In this document: piece after piece, positions 17,655 to 34,165 of the stretch
Numbering within the stretch: the first letter of the stretch is position 1
Layout: each line of letters opens with the position of its first letter
Assembly (NCBI RefSeq): GCF_958979055.1
Contig: NC_084886.1
Span: forward strand, 46,269,154-46,333,153
From: Alnus glutinosa
Lineage: Eukaryota; Streptophyta; Magnoliopsida; Fagales; Betulaceae
Reading direction: 5' to 3'
DNA length: 64,000 bases
Position numbers and translations under genes: made by a program
Notes under the pieces: model-generated
The model's database searches: none
The model's input: only the letters and a program-made list of their open reading frames with translations
What the model was told of the DNA's origin: nothing

Positions 17655-18047
17655 TGTATTAAATCTAAAGTAGCCAGCTCGGCTAATACACAGAACACAA
17701 GTTCCCAAGCCACTGAATTCAAGCTGAGTCATGCTGATTCTCAAGAACCTCAAGGCTATACACGATAGCCTCTTCTCTAAGACCACAGCAGCCCTATGGC
17801 CTCCACGTTGCATGAGTCCTACAGCTGTCAACAGGAAACAAGGAGCCCAAACTTTTCCTGGTTTTTAGGCTCTACGTGATCTGCTGTTAGCTAAGAGTAG
17901 AAACATTTAAGTTAATGTATTCTTCTTTGTAAATTAAGCTTGTCTAATGTTTCCTTTTATAGTTTCTCTCCTCTGTATAAATTGAGAACAGAGCACACTA
18001 GCTCTCCAAGACAATTACAGTAAAATCTTCTTCTCACATTGTCTTCA
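17655..18047 (+). repeat. Left LTR of the Copia element
   Basis: About 393 bp, matching 20249-20823 after allowance for the hAT-like insertion in the latter. It ends 'cattgtcttca' just before the primer-binding site. The two LTRs differ at only scattered bases, suggesting a fairly young element. Confidence 0.8.
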
Positions 18048-18108
18048 TTATATGGTATCAAAGCTCTCAATGAGTAACCTCCATTTCTGTTCCTTTTTCT
18101 TTAACATG

Positions 18109-20245
18109 TCTACTGTCTCTCAAACCTCATCCTCCACTCTTCCATCCTCCCTTCCTCGGTCCCTAAACCCCAACCTCAAACTTACCCGTGAAAACTACAC
18201 CTTATGGAGCACTTTGATTGTTCCCTATCTGGAAGGACAATCTTTTTTTGGTTATGTCACTGGAGACACACCTTGTCCTCCTCAATATCTCCCGCCTGGC
18301 AGTAGCACCAGCACCACTGAATCCTCTCTTCCGATTCTCAATCCAGCATTCTCAGCATGGTACCAGCAAGACAAACTCATCCTCAGTATGCTTCTCTCCA
18401 CTCTCAATGAAAGTACTCTAACTCATGTTGTTGGCCTCAAAACATCTCATGAAGTCTGGAAAACCTTGGAGCGCATGTTTGCCGCTCAATCTCAAGCCCG
18501 AGAAATGTAGTTATCAACTTGCCACCTTAAAAAAAGGAGCTTCCTCAATCTCCGATTACTTTCAAAAAGCTCAAACTATTGCCCATACCCTTGCAGCTAT
18601 TCATACTCCTCTCAGAGACTCTAAGTTAGTCTCCTATGTGTTAGCAAGTCTTGGCTCTGACTATGATCCTCTCATCACCTCTATTACCACCCGTATTGAT
18701 CCTATCTCTCTTGAAGAACTCTGTGGCCATTTACTCACTCATGAGCAACGCCTTGACCACAACAACTCTGCTGCTGATCTTGTTGTTTCAAATGTCAACA
18801 TTGCTCAAAAGAACAATTTCCCCACTAGCCGTCCTCCACGCCCATTTTATGCTCCTTCAAGACAACACACCGTCCCTTCTTTCTCCAACCGTGGTCGTGG
18901 ACGCCGGGGTCGTGGTCGTGGCTCCTTTAATTACTATTCCTCTCCTCGACCGACCTGCCAAGTCTGTCTCAAACCTGGTCACACAGCTGCTAAGTGTTAC
19001 CATCGTTTTGACCATGCCTATCAAGTTGAACCCGCCCCTCCCTCTGTTTATTACACTGCTCCTACTCCATATGATGTAAGCTGGTATCCCGACACTGGTT
19101 CTACACATCATCTCACTCATGATCTGTCCAACCTCACCATCCGTGCTGATGAATATCATGGTCCTAACCAAATTCGTGTCAGAAATGGCCAAGGTTTGCC
19201 CATCTCTCATACTGGTCTCTCTTCCCTCTCTACTCCTAGTCGTGTTTTTAAATTATCTCAGCTTCTCCATGTACCCCAAATTCAAAAAAAAATCTTATCT
19301 CTGTTAACAAGTTTACTCGTGATAATCAAGTTTTTATTAAATTTCATCCCACTTTTTTTTGTGTCAAGGATCTATACACGGGGACCTTGCTTCTCAAAGG
19401 GCCAAGTAAGGATGGCCTCCACCCCTGGCCTGCTCCTCCCTCACTGCCTAGTTCTCATGCTGCCTTCGTCGGAGAACGAGTCTCTTTTCATCAGTGGCAT
19501 TATCGCCTTGGTCACCCTGCTTCTCCTGTGGTTCAGCGCATTTTGTCTAGGACTGGCCTTCCTATCGCTTCCACCAAGCAGTCTTTTGTATGCCCTGCGT
19601 GTCAACAAGGCAAATTGCACAAGTTACATTTTGGTTTAACTTTCTCTGTTTCCAAGCATCCTCTTGATCTTATGTTTCTCGATGTTTGGGGTCCTGCTCC
19701 TGTTGTATCATCCAATGGTCATCGTTACTTTCTTAGTGTGGTTGATGATTTTAGCAAATATATTTGGCTCTTTCCTATGGCATGCAAGTCTGATGTTACT
19801 ACCGTTTTTATCAAATTCAAACGCATTGTTGAAAATTTCTTCTCCCGCTCCATTAAAAGCATCCAAACCGACGGTGGGGGAGAGTTTATTCCTCTCCAAC
19901 ATTTTCTCTACACTGCTGGCATCTCTTATCGTCAAACTTGTCCTCACACTCACCATCAAAACGGTAGTGTTGAGCGCCGCCATCGCCATATTGTCGACAC
20001 TGGGCTCACCTTACTTGCCCACTCAACGTTCCCTTTAAGTATTGGAACGATGCCTTTGACACTGCATGCTATTTAATCAATTGTTTCCCTTCTCTAACTC
20101 GTCCAAAATCACCATTTGAGCTTCTCTTCAACAAACTCCCGGATTACACCTTTCTCAAAACTTTTGGATGTGAATGTTGGTCTTATCTCCGTCCCTACAA
20201 CTCTCACAAGTTCTCCTATCGGTCTAAGTCCGGTCTTTTCTTAGG
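18109..20245 (+). pseudogene. Copia gag-protease-integrase, frameshifted
   Basis: The gag frame (from about 18109) has the N-x-x-x-W-S/T UBN2-type start and runs to a stop at 18510, where the frame shifts. The second frame carries the rest of gag, an RGRGRRGRG stretch, a CCHC knuckle (CQVCLKPGHTAAKC) and the protease motif WYPDTGSTHH. A further shift near 19300-19400 leads to the pre-integrase His/Cys region (H...H...CPACQQGK) and the integrase core with D (FLDVWG), D (TDGGGEF) and E (NGSVERRHRH). Another shift near 20036 precedes the last integrase residues. At least three frame breaks and the loss of reverse transcriptase make it non-autonomous. Confidence 0.88.
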
Positions 20246-20248
20246 CTA

Positions 20249-20823
20249 CACACAAGTTCCCAAGCCACTAAATTCAAGATGAGTCATGCTGATTCTCAAG
20301 AACCTCAAGGCTGTACACGAAAGCCTCTTCTCTAAGACCACAGCAGCCCTATGGCCTCCACGTTGCATGAGTCCTACAGCTGTCAACAGGAAACAGGGAC
20401 GGAGGGAGGGAGGGGGCTAGCAGGGGCCATGGCCCCCCCCTCCCCACAATTTCCTAAAAAAAAAAAGAAAATTATTAGGTAGAAATTTTTTTTTTCCTAA
20501 AAAATTAAAAAATATAAGGTAAAAATAAAAATTTAGCTAATTTGGCCCCTACTAAAAAAATTTTTTTAGCTATTGGCCCTTGCCCATAAGAACTTCTAGC
20601 TCTGTCCCTGACAAGAAACAAGGAGCCCAAACTTTTCCTGGTCTTCAGGCTCTACGTGATCTGCTGTTAGCTAAGAGTAGAAACATTTAAGTTAATGTAT
20701 TCTTCTTTGTAAAGCTTGTCTAATGTTTCCTTTTATAGTTTCTCTCCTCTGTATAAATTGACAACAGAGCACACTAGCTCTCCAAGACAATTACAGTAAA
20801 ATCTTCTTCTCACGATGTCTTCA
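20249..20823 (+). repeat. Right LTR of the Copia element, truncated and interrupted
   Basis: Starts inside the LTR at 'acacaagttcccaagcc', having lost roughly the first 40 bases, and is split by a 217-bp hAT-like MITE at 20394-20610. It ends at 'gatgtcttca'. Confidence 0.8.
20394..20610. mobile_element. hAT-type MITE nested in the Copia LTR
   Basis: The ends CAGGGACGGAG and CTCTGTCCCTG are near-inverted copies. It is flanked by acaggaaa (20386-20393) and acaagaaa (20611-20618), an 8-bp target duplication with one mismatch. The left LTR supplies the empty site. The inside is AT-rich with C- and G-runs and no ORF. Confidence 0.85.
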
Positions 20824-20933
20824 TTATTATATGTTTAATTGGGTATTATATAAAGGTAATCATTTGAAGCATATGTTCCCAAGCATCCATTCAATCCAAA
20901 AACGACAACAAGCTTCACTAAAAGCCTTCCTCA

Positions 20934-22759
<1,826 letters not shown>

Positions 22760-23245
22760 TTCTTAAAATTTGCAATGGGCCTATTCGATGGTATCAGCCA
22801 TTCAGCCCCTTTCAATTAATTCCACTTACTGCTACGGTTTTTCATTAACTCAAATGGCGAAGAAGTGCAAAGCAATGTCTTTTATACAGTTGTTAAATTT
22901 ATAAGAATACAAATATATCCTTAATTAAAAAATTAAAAATTAAATAAATGGATCCTTAAAAAAAAAAAAAAAGGGACTGATGAGCGTGGCCGTGCGTCAA
23001 CCCAGTTCCATGGTCGGTGGTGGGCGGTCAACAGGGACTCATGCATCCATCAATTCCAATTAAAAGGATGAGGAGCTAGATCGAAATGCATCTGAAAGTC
23101 AATTTCAAGCAAGAAATCGATTCAAGTTGCCAAGAAATTTGATAAATGTGTATACTAGTATGATAAATTTATGAAAGTAATTAAAAATACTTCTAAAAGT
23201 ACTCCTATTAGGTGAATGATTTCACAAACACAGAATGGGATAATT
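22760..23245. other. 3' flank of TPS-3 pseudogene
   Basis: Sequence shared with unit B (43290-43614 and 48651-48815), where it is split by a 5 kb block. Nothing coding is seen. Confidence 0.5.
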
Positions 23246-23803
23246 CACTACAAAAAAACATGCAATTAGCCGCGTGGCTACAGTAGCCGTTACTGTAGCC
23301 ACGTGTATTAATTACACGTGGCCAATTAGCCAAGTGTAATAAATAGACGTGGCTAGATGACATTTAGCCACGTGTATTTATTACACGTGGCTAATTGGCC
23401 ACGTGTAATTAATATGCGTGGCTAAAATATTTATATTTTTTAATAATTTTTTATATTTATATTTGTAATTGGCCACGTGTATTAATATGCGTGGCCAAGT
23501 AGCCACGTGTATTTATTACACGTGGCTAATTGGCCACGTGTGATTAATACACGTGGCTAATCGGCCACGTGTAATAAATACGCGTGGCTAAAATATTTAT
23601 ATTTTCTTATAATTTTTTATATTTATATTTGCAATTGGCCACGTATATTAATTACACGTGGCCAATTAGCCACGTGTAATAAATACGCGTGGGTAAAATA
23701 TTTATATTTTTTTATAATTTTTTATATTTATATTTGTAATTGGCCACGTGTATTAAATACACGTGGCCAACTGTTTTAGAAAATATATTTAAAATATAAA
23801 TAT

Positions 23804-23863
<60 letters not shown>

Positions 23864-23919
23864 TGCAGGTAGGCACGCGGGACAATTCCCGCGCACCCAC
23901 CTGCCATTACTTTGAAATG

Positions 23920-24009
<90 letters not shown>

Positions 24010-24427
24010 TATATTCTCTCGCTCTCAATTCTCTCTCTCAGTGTTCTCTCTCTCTTTCCGTCACTGTTCTCTCTCTCTCCCTCTCGCTCGCTCTCTCTCT
24101 CTCGCTCTCGCTCTCTCACTCGCTCTCTCTCTCTCAGTGTTCTCTCTCTCTCTTTTCGTCACTGTTCTCTCTCTCTCTCTCTCTCTCTCTCCGTCAGACG
24201 CGCACCACCGGCCAGCTCTCCGTCAGGCGCGCACCATCGGCCAGCTCCCCGACCACGGCGTGGCCGACCTTCCCAACGTCGACGTCTCTCTTCGTCAATA
24301 CCCTCTCACTCTCTTTCTCTAATACCTCTCTCTCTTTGTCTCTCTCACTCTCTGTCTGTCTCACTCTCTGTCTGTCTCACTCTCTGTATCTCTCTCGGTA
24401 TGGCCAGAATATTAGGAAGGAAAAAAA

Positions 24428-24466
<39 letters not shown>

Positions 24467-24538
24467 AGAAGAAGAAAAGATAATATAATTGTTGGCAACG
24501 TGCAACGTGTATAATATAATTGTCCAAAAAAAATATAA

Positions 24539-24581
<43 letters not shown>

Positions 24582-24866
24582 ATTTAGCCACGTGTATTTT
24601 AATACACATGGCCAAGTGGCCGCGTGTATTAATTGTTAGCCACGTGTATTTTAATACACGCGGCCACTTGGCCACGTGTATTAAAATACACGCGGCCACT
24701 TGGCCACGTGTATTAAAATACACGCGGCCAACTGTGCAGTTAGTGTCACCCGGATCCACCATGTGTATTTACGTGGCCACTTGCACGTGGCCAACAGTTC
24801 GCCACGTGTACAGTGACCGTACACGTGGCGAACTGCAAGTGGCAAAAAACAATTTTTTTTGTAGTG
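23246..24866 (+). mobile_element. Non-autonomous CACTA element with exact target duplication
   Basis: Begins CACTACAAAAAAA and ends TTTTTTTTGTAGTG, with ATT on each side (23243-23245, 24867-24869). Unit B shows the empty site with a single ATT at 48816-48818. Subterminal regions are arrays of palindromic modules such as 'gccacgtgtattaattacac'. The interior has two long (TA)n tracts, a hairpin near 23870-23905 ('gcgggacaattcccgcgc'), a CT-rich tract (24015-24190) and a short GC-rich patch (24195-24290). It encodes no transposase; the 207-codon ORF across the repeats is low complexity. Confidence 0.93.
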
Positions 24867-25883
24867 ATTTGATAGGTTCCGAATGAACTAGACCTTAGAT
24901 TCTGAAAGAACCTAACTAAACATTTTAAATAATTCTGAATGAACTTAAACATTTTCAAACATAAGTTTTGGAATTAATTCTGCTTACTTTTTATTAATCA
25001 TTCACTCCTATAAATAAGAGAATTATAAAGACATAGAATAGAGATATATATAGAATAGGATATGAACTCTTACCTCTACCCGAAAATAAACTCCTAATAC
25101 AAATAAACTACTCAGAGATAACTCATACTCTAACTTGAAGATAAACTCTTATAAAGAACAATAAAAACCTACTACTAAAATGACTTATGCATCATATATA
25201 ATGCTACAAGTAATTAAAAGACTAACTTAAATAGATAATTATCATTATTTAACATAATTCTACTCTAACACGACTTCTAATTTATTCCCATACTACTTTC
25301 ATATTAACTCCACTTTCCTTAAAAATGGTTGCACATGCATGTAGAAATGCGAAACAAGTCGGAGCACTAGATTGGCTAGAAACTCAAAGATGTAGACAAT
25401 TTTCGCCGGAATCCGGCCAACCCAAATTTCGACGAAACTGTTCTGATTCCTGCCTTTATCTTGGATTCTAGCTATAGTAGCCGGAATGGCAGAATCCGGT
25501 AAAAGTGGCTGGAATCTGTCGGTCAGTGACAGAATCTCGTTTTTGGTAATTTTTATATTATTTTACATTAATATTTATATGTTTGGAATAAAAATTGATT
25601 TTTATAGGTTAATATGATTGAATAAAAACATTAAAAAAATTTGTGATTTTCTGTACACGCCAAACACCAGAAAATACTTTCAGCGAAAAATATTTTTCAA
25701 AAAAATAACTTCCCTAAAATCATTTTACGACGGAAACTATATTACGTCGAAACAAATGGAGCATAAGAGTAATATTAAAAAAGACATGATAATTCAGGAA
25801 AAGTAAATGTATATTTATTGAAATCTATCTCGTACTAAACGAAACTATTTCGCTTTCCTTAAAAAAAAAAAAAATGAAAGATA
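24867..25883. other. Unit spacer shared with 48815-49765
   Basis: Near-identical to unit B sequence with small indels (for example about 35 bp present at 25713-25768 and missing near 49648). It contains a run of 'ggaatccggc'-like motifs near 25410-25530. No gene is recognised. Confidence 0.55.
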
Positions 25884-26679
25884 GGCTCGTTTGGTAAACC
25901 GGTTTTTGTTTTTGTTTCTGAGAATTGTTTTCGAGAACAAAAACAAAAAATCGTTTTCTGTTGTTTTTTGGTTAAAAAAGTGTTTGGCAACTTGTTTTAG
26001 AAAATAGTTTTTGAAAACCAAAAACAGTATCTAAGGCGTTTGGACAATCGTTTTCAAAACAGTTTTCACTTAAGAAGAAAATAGAAAACTGTTTGGTGTT
26101 TCAATATATTTTTTGTTTTTTTCATTTATTGGGTGATTTCCAAACAGAATTTTGTCAAATTTGTCATTAGATATGTCTTCTTCTTATAGGAGTAATGCTA
26201 AGAACCAATTTTTTGTCTTCTTTTTATCCCCTTAAAATTGATGTTGCTTTCAAAATTATCATTGGCTTTGTAATTGATCATTATTAAATTTTGACAAAAA
26301 AAAAAAAAAAAGATTTTTAGCATTACTCCAACATACATTAGTACACAAATTGAGATAGTAGTAATTAATAAATTGAATTAGAGAAAATTCATTCTGCCAT
26401 TCTTATTTAGTATAAATAGATAATTACAGAGTATTTGATAAGTGTTAACAATACAATCGAGAAAGCTTTGATATATACAGTTACTGCAATTCAAAAGATA
26501 AAATGCCATCTTATGCTATCTTCCTCTTTATCTCTATCTTCAGTGCTTGTGTTGATAAGTCTTTGAGGAGGTAAGTCTTGAAGAGTTTGAATTAATGCGA
26601 TGACGTACACAAGCTGAATGTCCAGTTGTTGTGGAAAATTCTTCTGCATAATATTATGAAATTGGTGCCTCTGCTACAA

Positions 26680-26861
26680 GAGAAATGATCCTTACACTCA
26701 TTTCTCACAACAGCTCCACAACAAGCTGATGTGGCTGGTAATATTTTATTATTTTTTTACATAAAGAAAACAAAACAAAACAAAAAAAATAATAAAATAT
26801 TACCAGCCACATCAGCTTGTTGTGGGGTTGTTGTGAGAAATGAGTGTAGGGATCATTTCTC
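26680..26861. mobile_element. Foldback MITE (M1) with 9-bp target duplication
   Basis: Termini GAGAAATGATCC and GGATCATTTCTC are perfect inverted copies and the arms pair over most of the length. CTGCTACAA flanks it on both sides (26671-26679, 26862-26870). It is a close relative of 7122-7301. The 9-bp duplication points to the Mutator superfamily. Confidence 0.92.
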
Positions 26862-27738
26862 CTGCTACAATATTTGAACCAAGCTGATGTGGTACAAATG
26901 TTGCTGATGAAGATATCTCAGATGGATTTGCCGATGTGGCTGCTGACTATGCTTCCTCCTTAACATATGTCCAAAAGTATTCATCTAAAAAAAATGAGGT
27001 CCACAAGAGCATTCTGAACAAGCCCGCCTTCTAATGCCTCAAAAGAACCATGCAATTTGGCATATGCCTTCTCCAATATAGAGAACCAGATATATATATC
27101 TCATGGCAAGACCCACTCACCTTAGAAAGAGAACAAGAAAACCACAATATGCAGTCATATAAATGCTTATCATATCAAGAAAACTAATTCTGATGCTTCA
27201 GTACCTCACAAGACAATATACACATTGAATCCATGTATAGAAACAGTACACATTATGCAGAATACATAAAATAAAATCTGCAGCAACAAACAAAATATAC
27301 TTTCTAGTAAACTAGAACAAAACCACCAAACAAAAAGCCTAACAAGACTTCAAAATTCAAACAATACAAGAGACTATTCTATCGACAGAAATTAAACCAC
27401 ATTATGCAGATTCCACAACTAGACTAAATGCAGATTCTTGGCATACAATAATTATTAACAACTAACGCCTAAGGATGGTGCTGCTGTGAGTTTGAAAGGG
27501 GGAAGGCTTGTTCAATTCTTTTATACGTGCAACCAAATCAATAAGCTCACCATACCCAACAACAAATAACAACTAAATGAAACCCAAAACCTTTCTAACA
27601 CCCAAATGGATAATATTGCATAGAATTGATACAAGTACTAATTTGTGATCTGTAGAATTGACAACAAAAAACATCAAATGAACATTTCACAAAAAAAGAA
27701 CATGCAAAACCACAAAAGGACAAACCTCCAAAGCCGTT

Positions 27739-28080
27739 CTATGATCTCTCCCTTTCCAATATGCTGATCAAGCAATCCAGGCACAGCATTAGGAGTAACA
27801 TAGCCCAACCGAATCCAATCGGTTCGTTCAAAAGGGTCGAGAAGCTACGGTGTTTCATGCGAAGCCTATTAAACTTTCTCTTTATCTGTTTGTACGTCAT
27901 ACGTGGATTTGCTTTTGCTCTTTTGTTGAATTCATCAGTAATCTTACGCCATTGGATTTTGGAAAATCCCACACTGTCGGATGTTCCCTCGTTAACCTCC
28001 TCAACCAAAATGTCAATTAAAATCTTTTCAACATGGGGTGGCCACTTGGTAGTATCTTTAACTTGTTCTTGGGTAGTCAT
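27739..28080 (-). pseudogene. MYB/SANT-like DNA-binding protein fragment
   Basis: A 113-codon ORF starting MTTQEQVKDTTKWPPHVEKI. Residues 12-85 match the pattern of the Myb/SANT-like (Myb_DNA-bind_3) domain found in L10-interacting MYB proteins and PIF/Harbinger accessory proteins: three spaced Trp/aromatic positions and a basic third helix (QIKRKFNRLRMKH). Around the GFGW motif the frame appears to shift; a plausible continuation (YVTPNAVPGLLDQ) lies in another frame across the same bases. I read it as a frameshifted 5' part of a gene or an accessory gene of the surrounding insertion. Relatives are normally much longer. Confidence 0.6.
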
Positions 28081-30615
28081 CTAGTTAACATAAAAAGTCT
28101 AAAAGATCCGTATATCTTTCCTAATAGTTGGGTTCAACATCCGAATATTAATAATGAGGAGTTTTTATACCTTTCGACGCGTGGGCTTGGGCTTGTACTT
28201 CACAAAATAGTGAGAGTTTCGTAGCGATCCATGATTCCTGCGTGGCCTCAACAAGTACGCCTATAATGTACTCTTAGAGAAGTTTATTAACAACAAAAGA
28301 AAATTGCTATTTTTTTAAAAAAGTAATAATAGTATTTTTCATGACTTTAAATTTTACTATGGGTACTAGCCTATAACTCAGTTTTTTTCATTGTATTATT
28401 AGTATATTAGTACCTAATGTGCTATTCTATATTCGATATCCACATAAAAGCACATATGTATACTAAATTATCTAAAATGTTTCTATTCTATCTACACAAT
28501 TGAGTAATGATATTAACAAATGGAATTACCAAAGGAAGCAGATGAGATCTACATTTGCATATAGGAATTCCACAAGTGTAAAACATTTAAAACACTAAAC
28601 CTAGTGTCAAACAGGGTCAGTTACTTGAAATTACAGCATGCAAATAAGCAATTGTAGATAAGGAAGATAATTTTCACAGCAATTGCAAATAAGCACCAAC
28701 CATCCATCCAATTCAAACTGAAGAACAGAGACTTATCTTGAACTATTCAAATTGAAATACTCCTATGCTACAAATCATAGTGCTCACAAAAGGAACTGCA
28801 TGTTTGTATACACATAACCACCAGCCTTTAAAAAATAAATAAATAAAATGCACAATAAAATAAACTCCATTAAAGGATTTCTGAACAAACAAATGTGCTT
28901 CAGTCAGACTAGGTGAGCCCATATGACAGTCCCAGCTATTTAACATGGAGCATCTCTAACGGAAGAAACAAAGTATTATTAAAATTGAGCAAAACCAATA
29001 TGCTGATTTTTCGACACTCAACTGTCAAGACAAAAGACCCAAAAAGGAAGAAAAAAAAAGGATTTAGTTCTGAATGCTTTCACAAGAAGTTTGTGGCAGT
29101 ATCAACTTCAAATAAGATGAAAAAAAAGGCTGGCTTATTTACATTGTTATGCAAAAGAAATACCATCGGCCACCTTGGCAAAGAGAGTATTTAATTTATC
29201 TTTAATGCATTATAACTTATAAGGGTAGGCCAGAAATTGTTGGTCAAGGCTACAAGAGAAGACATCATGCCTTATGAATGCCCTAAATTGAGCAAACTCG
29301 AAAAAAAATAATGTGTATCCAGGCCCAAGTAGTAGAAACAGGCTTCAATAAGTAAAACTTCAAATAACCCCTCACCTGTCTAGGAAAAATTCTTTCAAAC
29401 ACTGCTTAGCACTATTCACACATTAAGCAGTAAGCAAACTGCAAACTCCACTATCACGCAGTTCAGTGTAGCTACGTCCAATGTTCAAAATTTTATAACC
29501 AAAACTGGGTCCCCCCAAGACAACCCCACGACCTTGATGAATATGAAATTTTACAGGAATTGCAAAAACATGGAAGCCCTGATATTTATAGTCATGAAGA
29601 GCGTTACCACACTCTAAAATTAAATGAAAACATGGCCAAGAGAAAATACCTCTACATAGAATAGCTCATACCAACCCCAACCAACAATATAATCCAAAAC
29701 CCACTTCGATCATGCCCAATAATAAACAAATGCACAATAAAACGACTCAAAATCATTGGAAAGAATTGCAAAATAGTATGAATTAAATCAAAAATCAAAG
29801 TAGCTCGGCAACTACACAGTGATAGAACACTTCAAAAACTCCAAGAAAACGAACACGGAATGTTTGGTACTTCTAACACAAACAAAACCCACAAATCCAT
29901 CTCCAATCCAAGAATGCTCAAACATAATATACTTTAGAAATCACCCAAGGAGAAGAGGATAAAGGGAAAAAAAATACCTTCTTCGATCTTGTGATTGGAG
30001 CCGTTTTGACAGATGAGGCGCAGATTTCTCTTCTGTAATCAGATCTTCTTCTCCAACACATTAAGGCCTTTTTATAACACAAAACTGATGAGGGAAATTA
30101 CTGAAGAACAAAGGTTGGTAGGGTTAGTTGGGATGGAAGGAAACACAAATTCAAAGCCAAAATTGAAGATGATGCGATGGCCGAGTTATGGGGTAGATGC
30201 AAGAATTGAAGAGGTTGGTGAAAGAGTGATGTGAAGAGAAAGGAGCAGTGAAGGCAGGCGAGAAGATGGAGAGTAAAGGTAGGCATGAAGAGATGGAGAG
30301 TAAAGGCAGGCGTGAAGAATGAAGATGCAGAAAACTAAAACAGAGAAATTCGTGAGGTGGTTCAAACGGTGGTCTGGCCGGGCACTGTACAATTAAAATG
30401 AGAACTGTTTCATTAAATTGTTCCGCGCGCCTTTTCTGAAAAAATGAGAACAGTTTTGTCAAAACATGTTAGAGTTGTTTCCTGATTTCGTGTTTTTTAT
30501 TGTTTTTTATTTTGCTTGTTTTTGTTTTAAAAACAGCAAACCAAACGCACAGTCTCATACCAAAACATGTTTTACTGTTTTGAAAACAGAAAACTGTTTC
30601 CAAAACAGGTAACCA

Positions 30616-31570
30616 GTACGTCAACGTCATCCTGCAATTGCGGTCTGTTTGTCGCCCACGCACTTGCACATTCGCAATTACTAGCACAAGAACGTCTCCC
30701 TTCTTATCTTCTATTGGGGGTGGGGGTTATGCGCAGTCCGCGACTGTTTCTTTGACAGGGAGATATTTTGTCGCAAATCTCCGCGAGGTAGGTGAGTTCA
30801 TTAAAATATAAATACTAAATAAAATCTCTTATTTAGTCACAGCATGTAATAAATGAGTGTCATTAGTTCCATCACGTTTTTTGTGTTTTTTTTTTTTTTT
30901 TTTAACACAGCATTTGAGCCTAACCCTCTTACACAGCATTTGAATTCTAAAAAGATTCAAAGACTTACGATTTGAAAATAGATGGACAAGATTGTTACAC
31001 TCTAAATCAAAAAAATTTAACTTAAAAACAGCTGATTAAACAAAAACACAATTCTTACAAGAAAAACATGCATTTGAGCCTAACCCTCTTACATCACTTT
31101 GTTCTCAATGGTGCAGAATCACAGCATGTGGTTGAAATGAGTGTCAATGGGTTTATCTCTGAGACCAAATAATTTCTGAAGTATATTTCACCTCAACGAA
31201 ATAATCTCTGAGACCAAATAATCTCTGAAAATAAATAAGACAACGAAAATAATAATAATAATATTCAATTATATATGTTGTGGGTAGAGATTTTTTGGAT
31301 TTTGTGATGAGCATTGAGCTGCCAAAACTCCAATCATAATTTAAAGAGACAACAATTTTGCATCCCCAAAAGTGAAAAAATAAAAACAAAAAAAAAATTA
31401 ATTATTAATTAATTTTTTAAATAAAAATATAATATTAATATTATAGTTAATATATATATATATTTTTAAAAAAATAGTCTCACTTAACCTCGTCTTAGAT
31501 ATCAAAATGTGGCATGTGATATTAAAATAAAACATGTAACATGTGATATATATGTTTTGGGTACGTATTA
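30616..31570. other. Unit spacer and TPS-4 distal upstream
   Basis: Matches 49766-50344 and then 51109-51380 in unit B. The segment 'gtttgtcgcccacgcacttg' and nearby bases are slightly GC-richer. No ORF of interest is seen. Confidence 0.5.
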
Positions 31571-31576
31571 TATAAA
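31571..31576 (+). promoter_or_regulatory. TATA box of TPS-4
   Basis: TATAAA inside 'attatataaaggtg', 85 bp before the ATG and followed by the conserved leader 'tcatttgaagcatatgtt'. Confidence 0.75.
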
Positions 31577-31655
31577 GGTGTTCATTTGAAGCATATGTTG
31601 CCAAGTATCCATTCAATCCAAAAACGAGAGCCAGCTTCACTAAAGGCCTTCCCCA

Positions 31656-34165
<2,510 letters not shown>

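Larger units (their letters stand above)
17655..20823 (+). mobile_element. Internally deleted Copia LTR retrotransposon
   Basis: The left LTR is 17655-18047, followed by a tRNA-iMet-type primer site 'tggtatcaaagc' at 18053. The gag-protease-integrase region is followed by a 5'-truncated right LTR (20249-20823). Reverse transcriptase and RNase H are missing, with the break inside a LFLGYT segment at the end of integrase. Unit B has the empty site near 40470-40476, so insertion came after the A/B duplication or was lost from B. Exact outer ends are uncertain by a few bases because the flanks are AT-rich. Confidence 0.88.
25884..30615. mobile_element. 4.7 kb insertion, Harbinger-like candidate
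   Basis: Unit B reads straight through this point ('gaaagatagtacgtcaac', 49758 on), so 25884-30615 is an insertion in A or a loss from B. The left edge GGCTCGTTTGGTAAACC resembles PIF/Harbinger ends, and an inverted relative lies at about 30538-30556 ('aaaccaaacgcacagtc'), slightly inside the right edge. It contains a MYB/SANT-like gene fragment on the minus strand, the type of accessory protein known from PIF/Harbinger. No DDE transposase is seen. Apart from that gene and a MITE at 26680, its 26.9-27.7 and 28.3-30.4 kb parts hold no recognisable coding sequence. Confidence 0.5.

Noticed and set aside
23860..24483. 207-codon ORF through (TA)n, CT-rich and poly-A sequence
   Set aside because: It reads as Tyr-Ile, Ser-Leu and Lys runs made by simple repeats inside the CACTA element; no domain.
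30013..30462. Short ORFs on both strands in the 4.7 kb insertion
   Set aside because: Repetitive 'agatggagagtaaaggcagg' units give Ser/Pro/Leu strings; no conserved motif.
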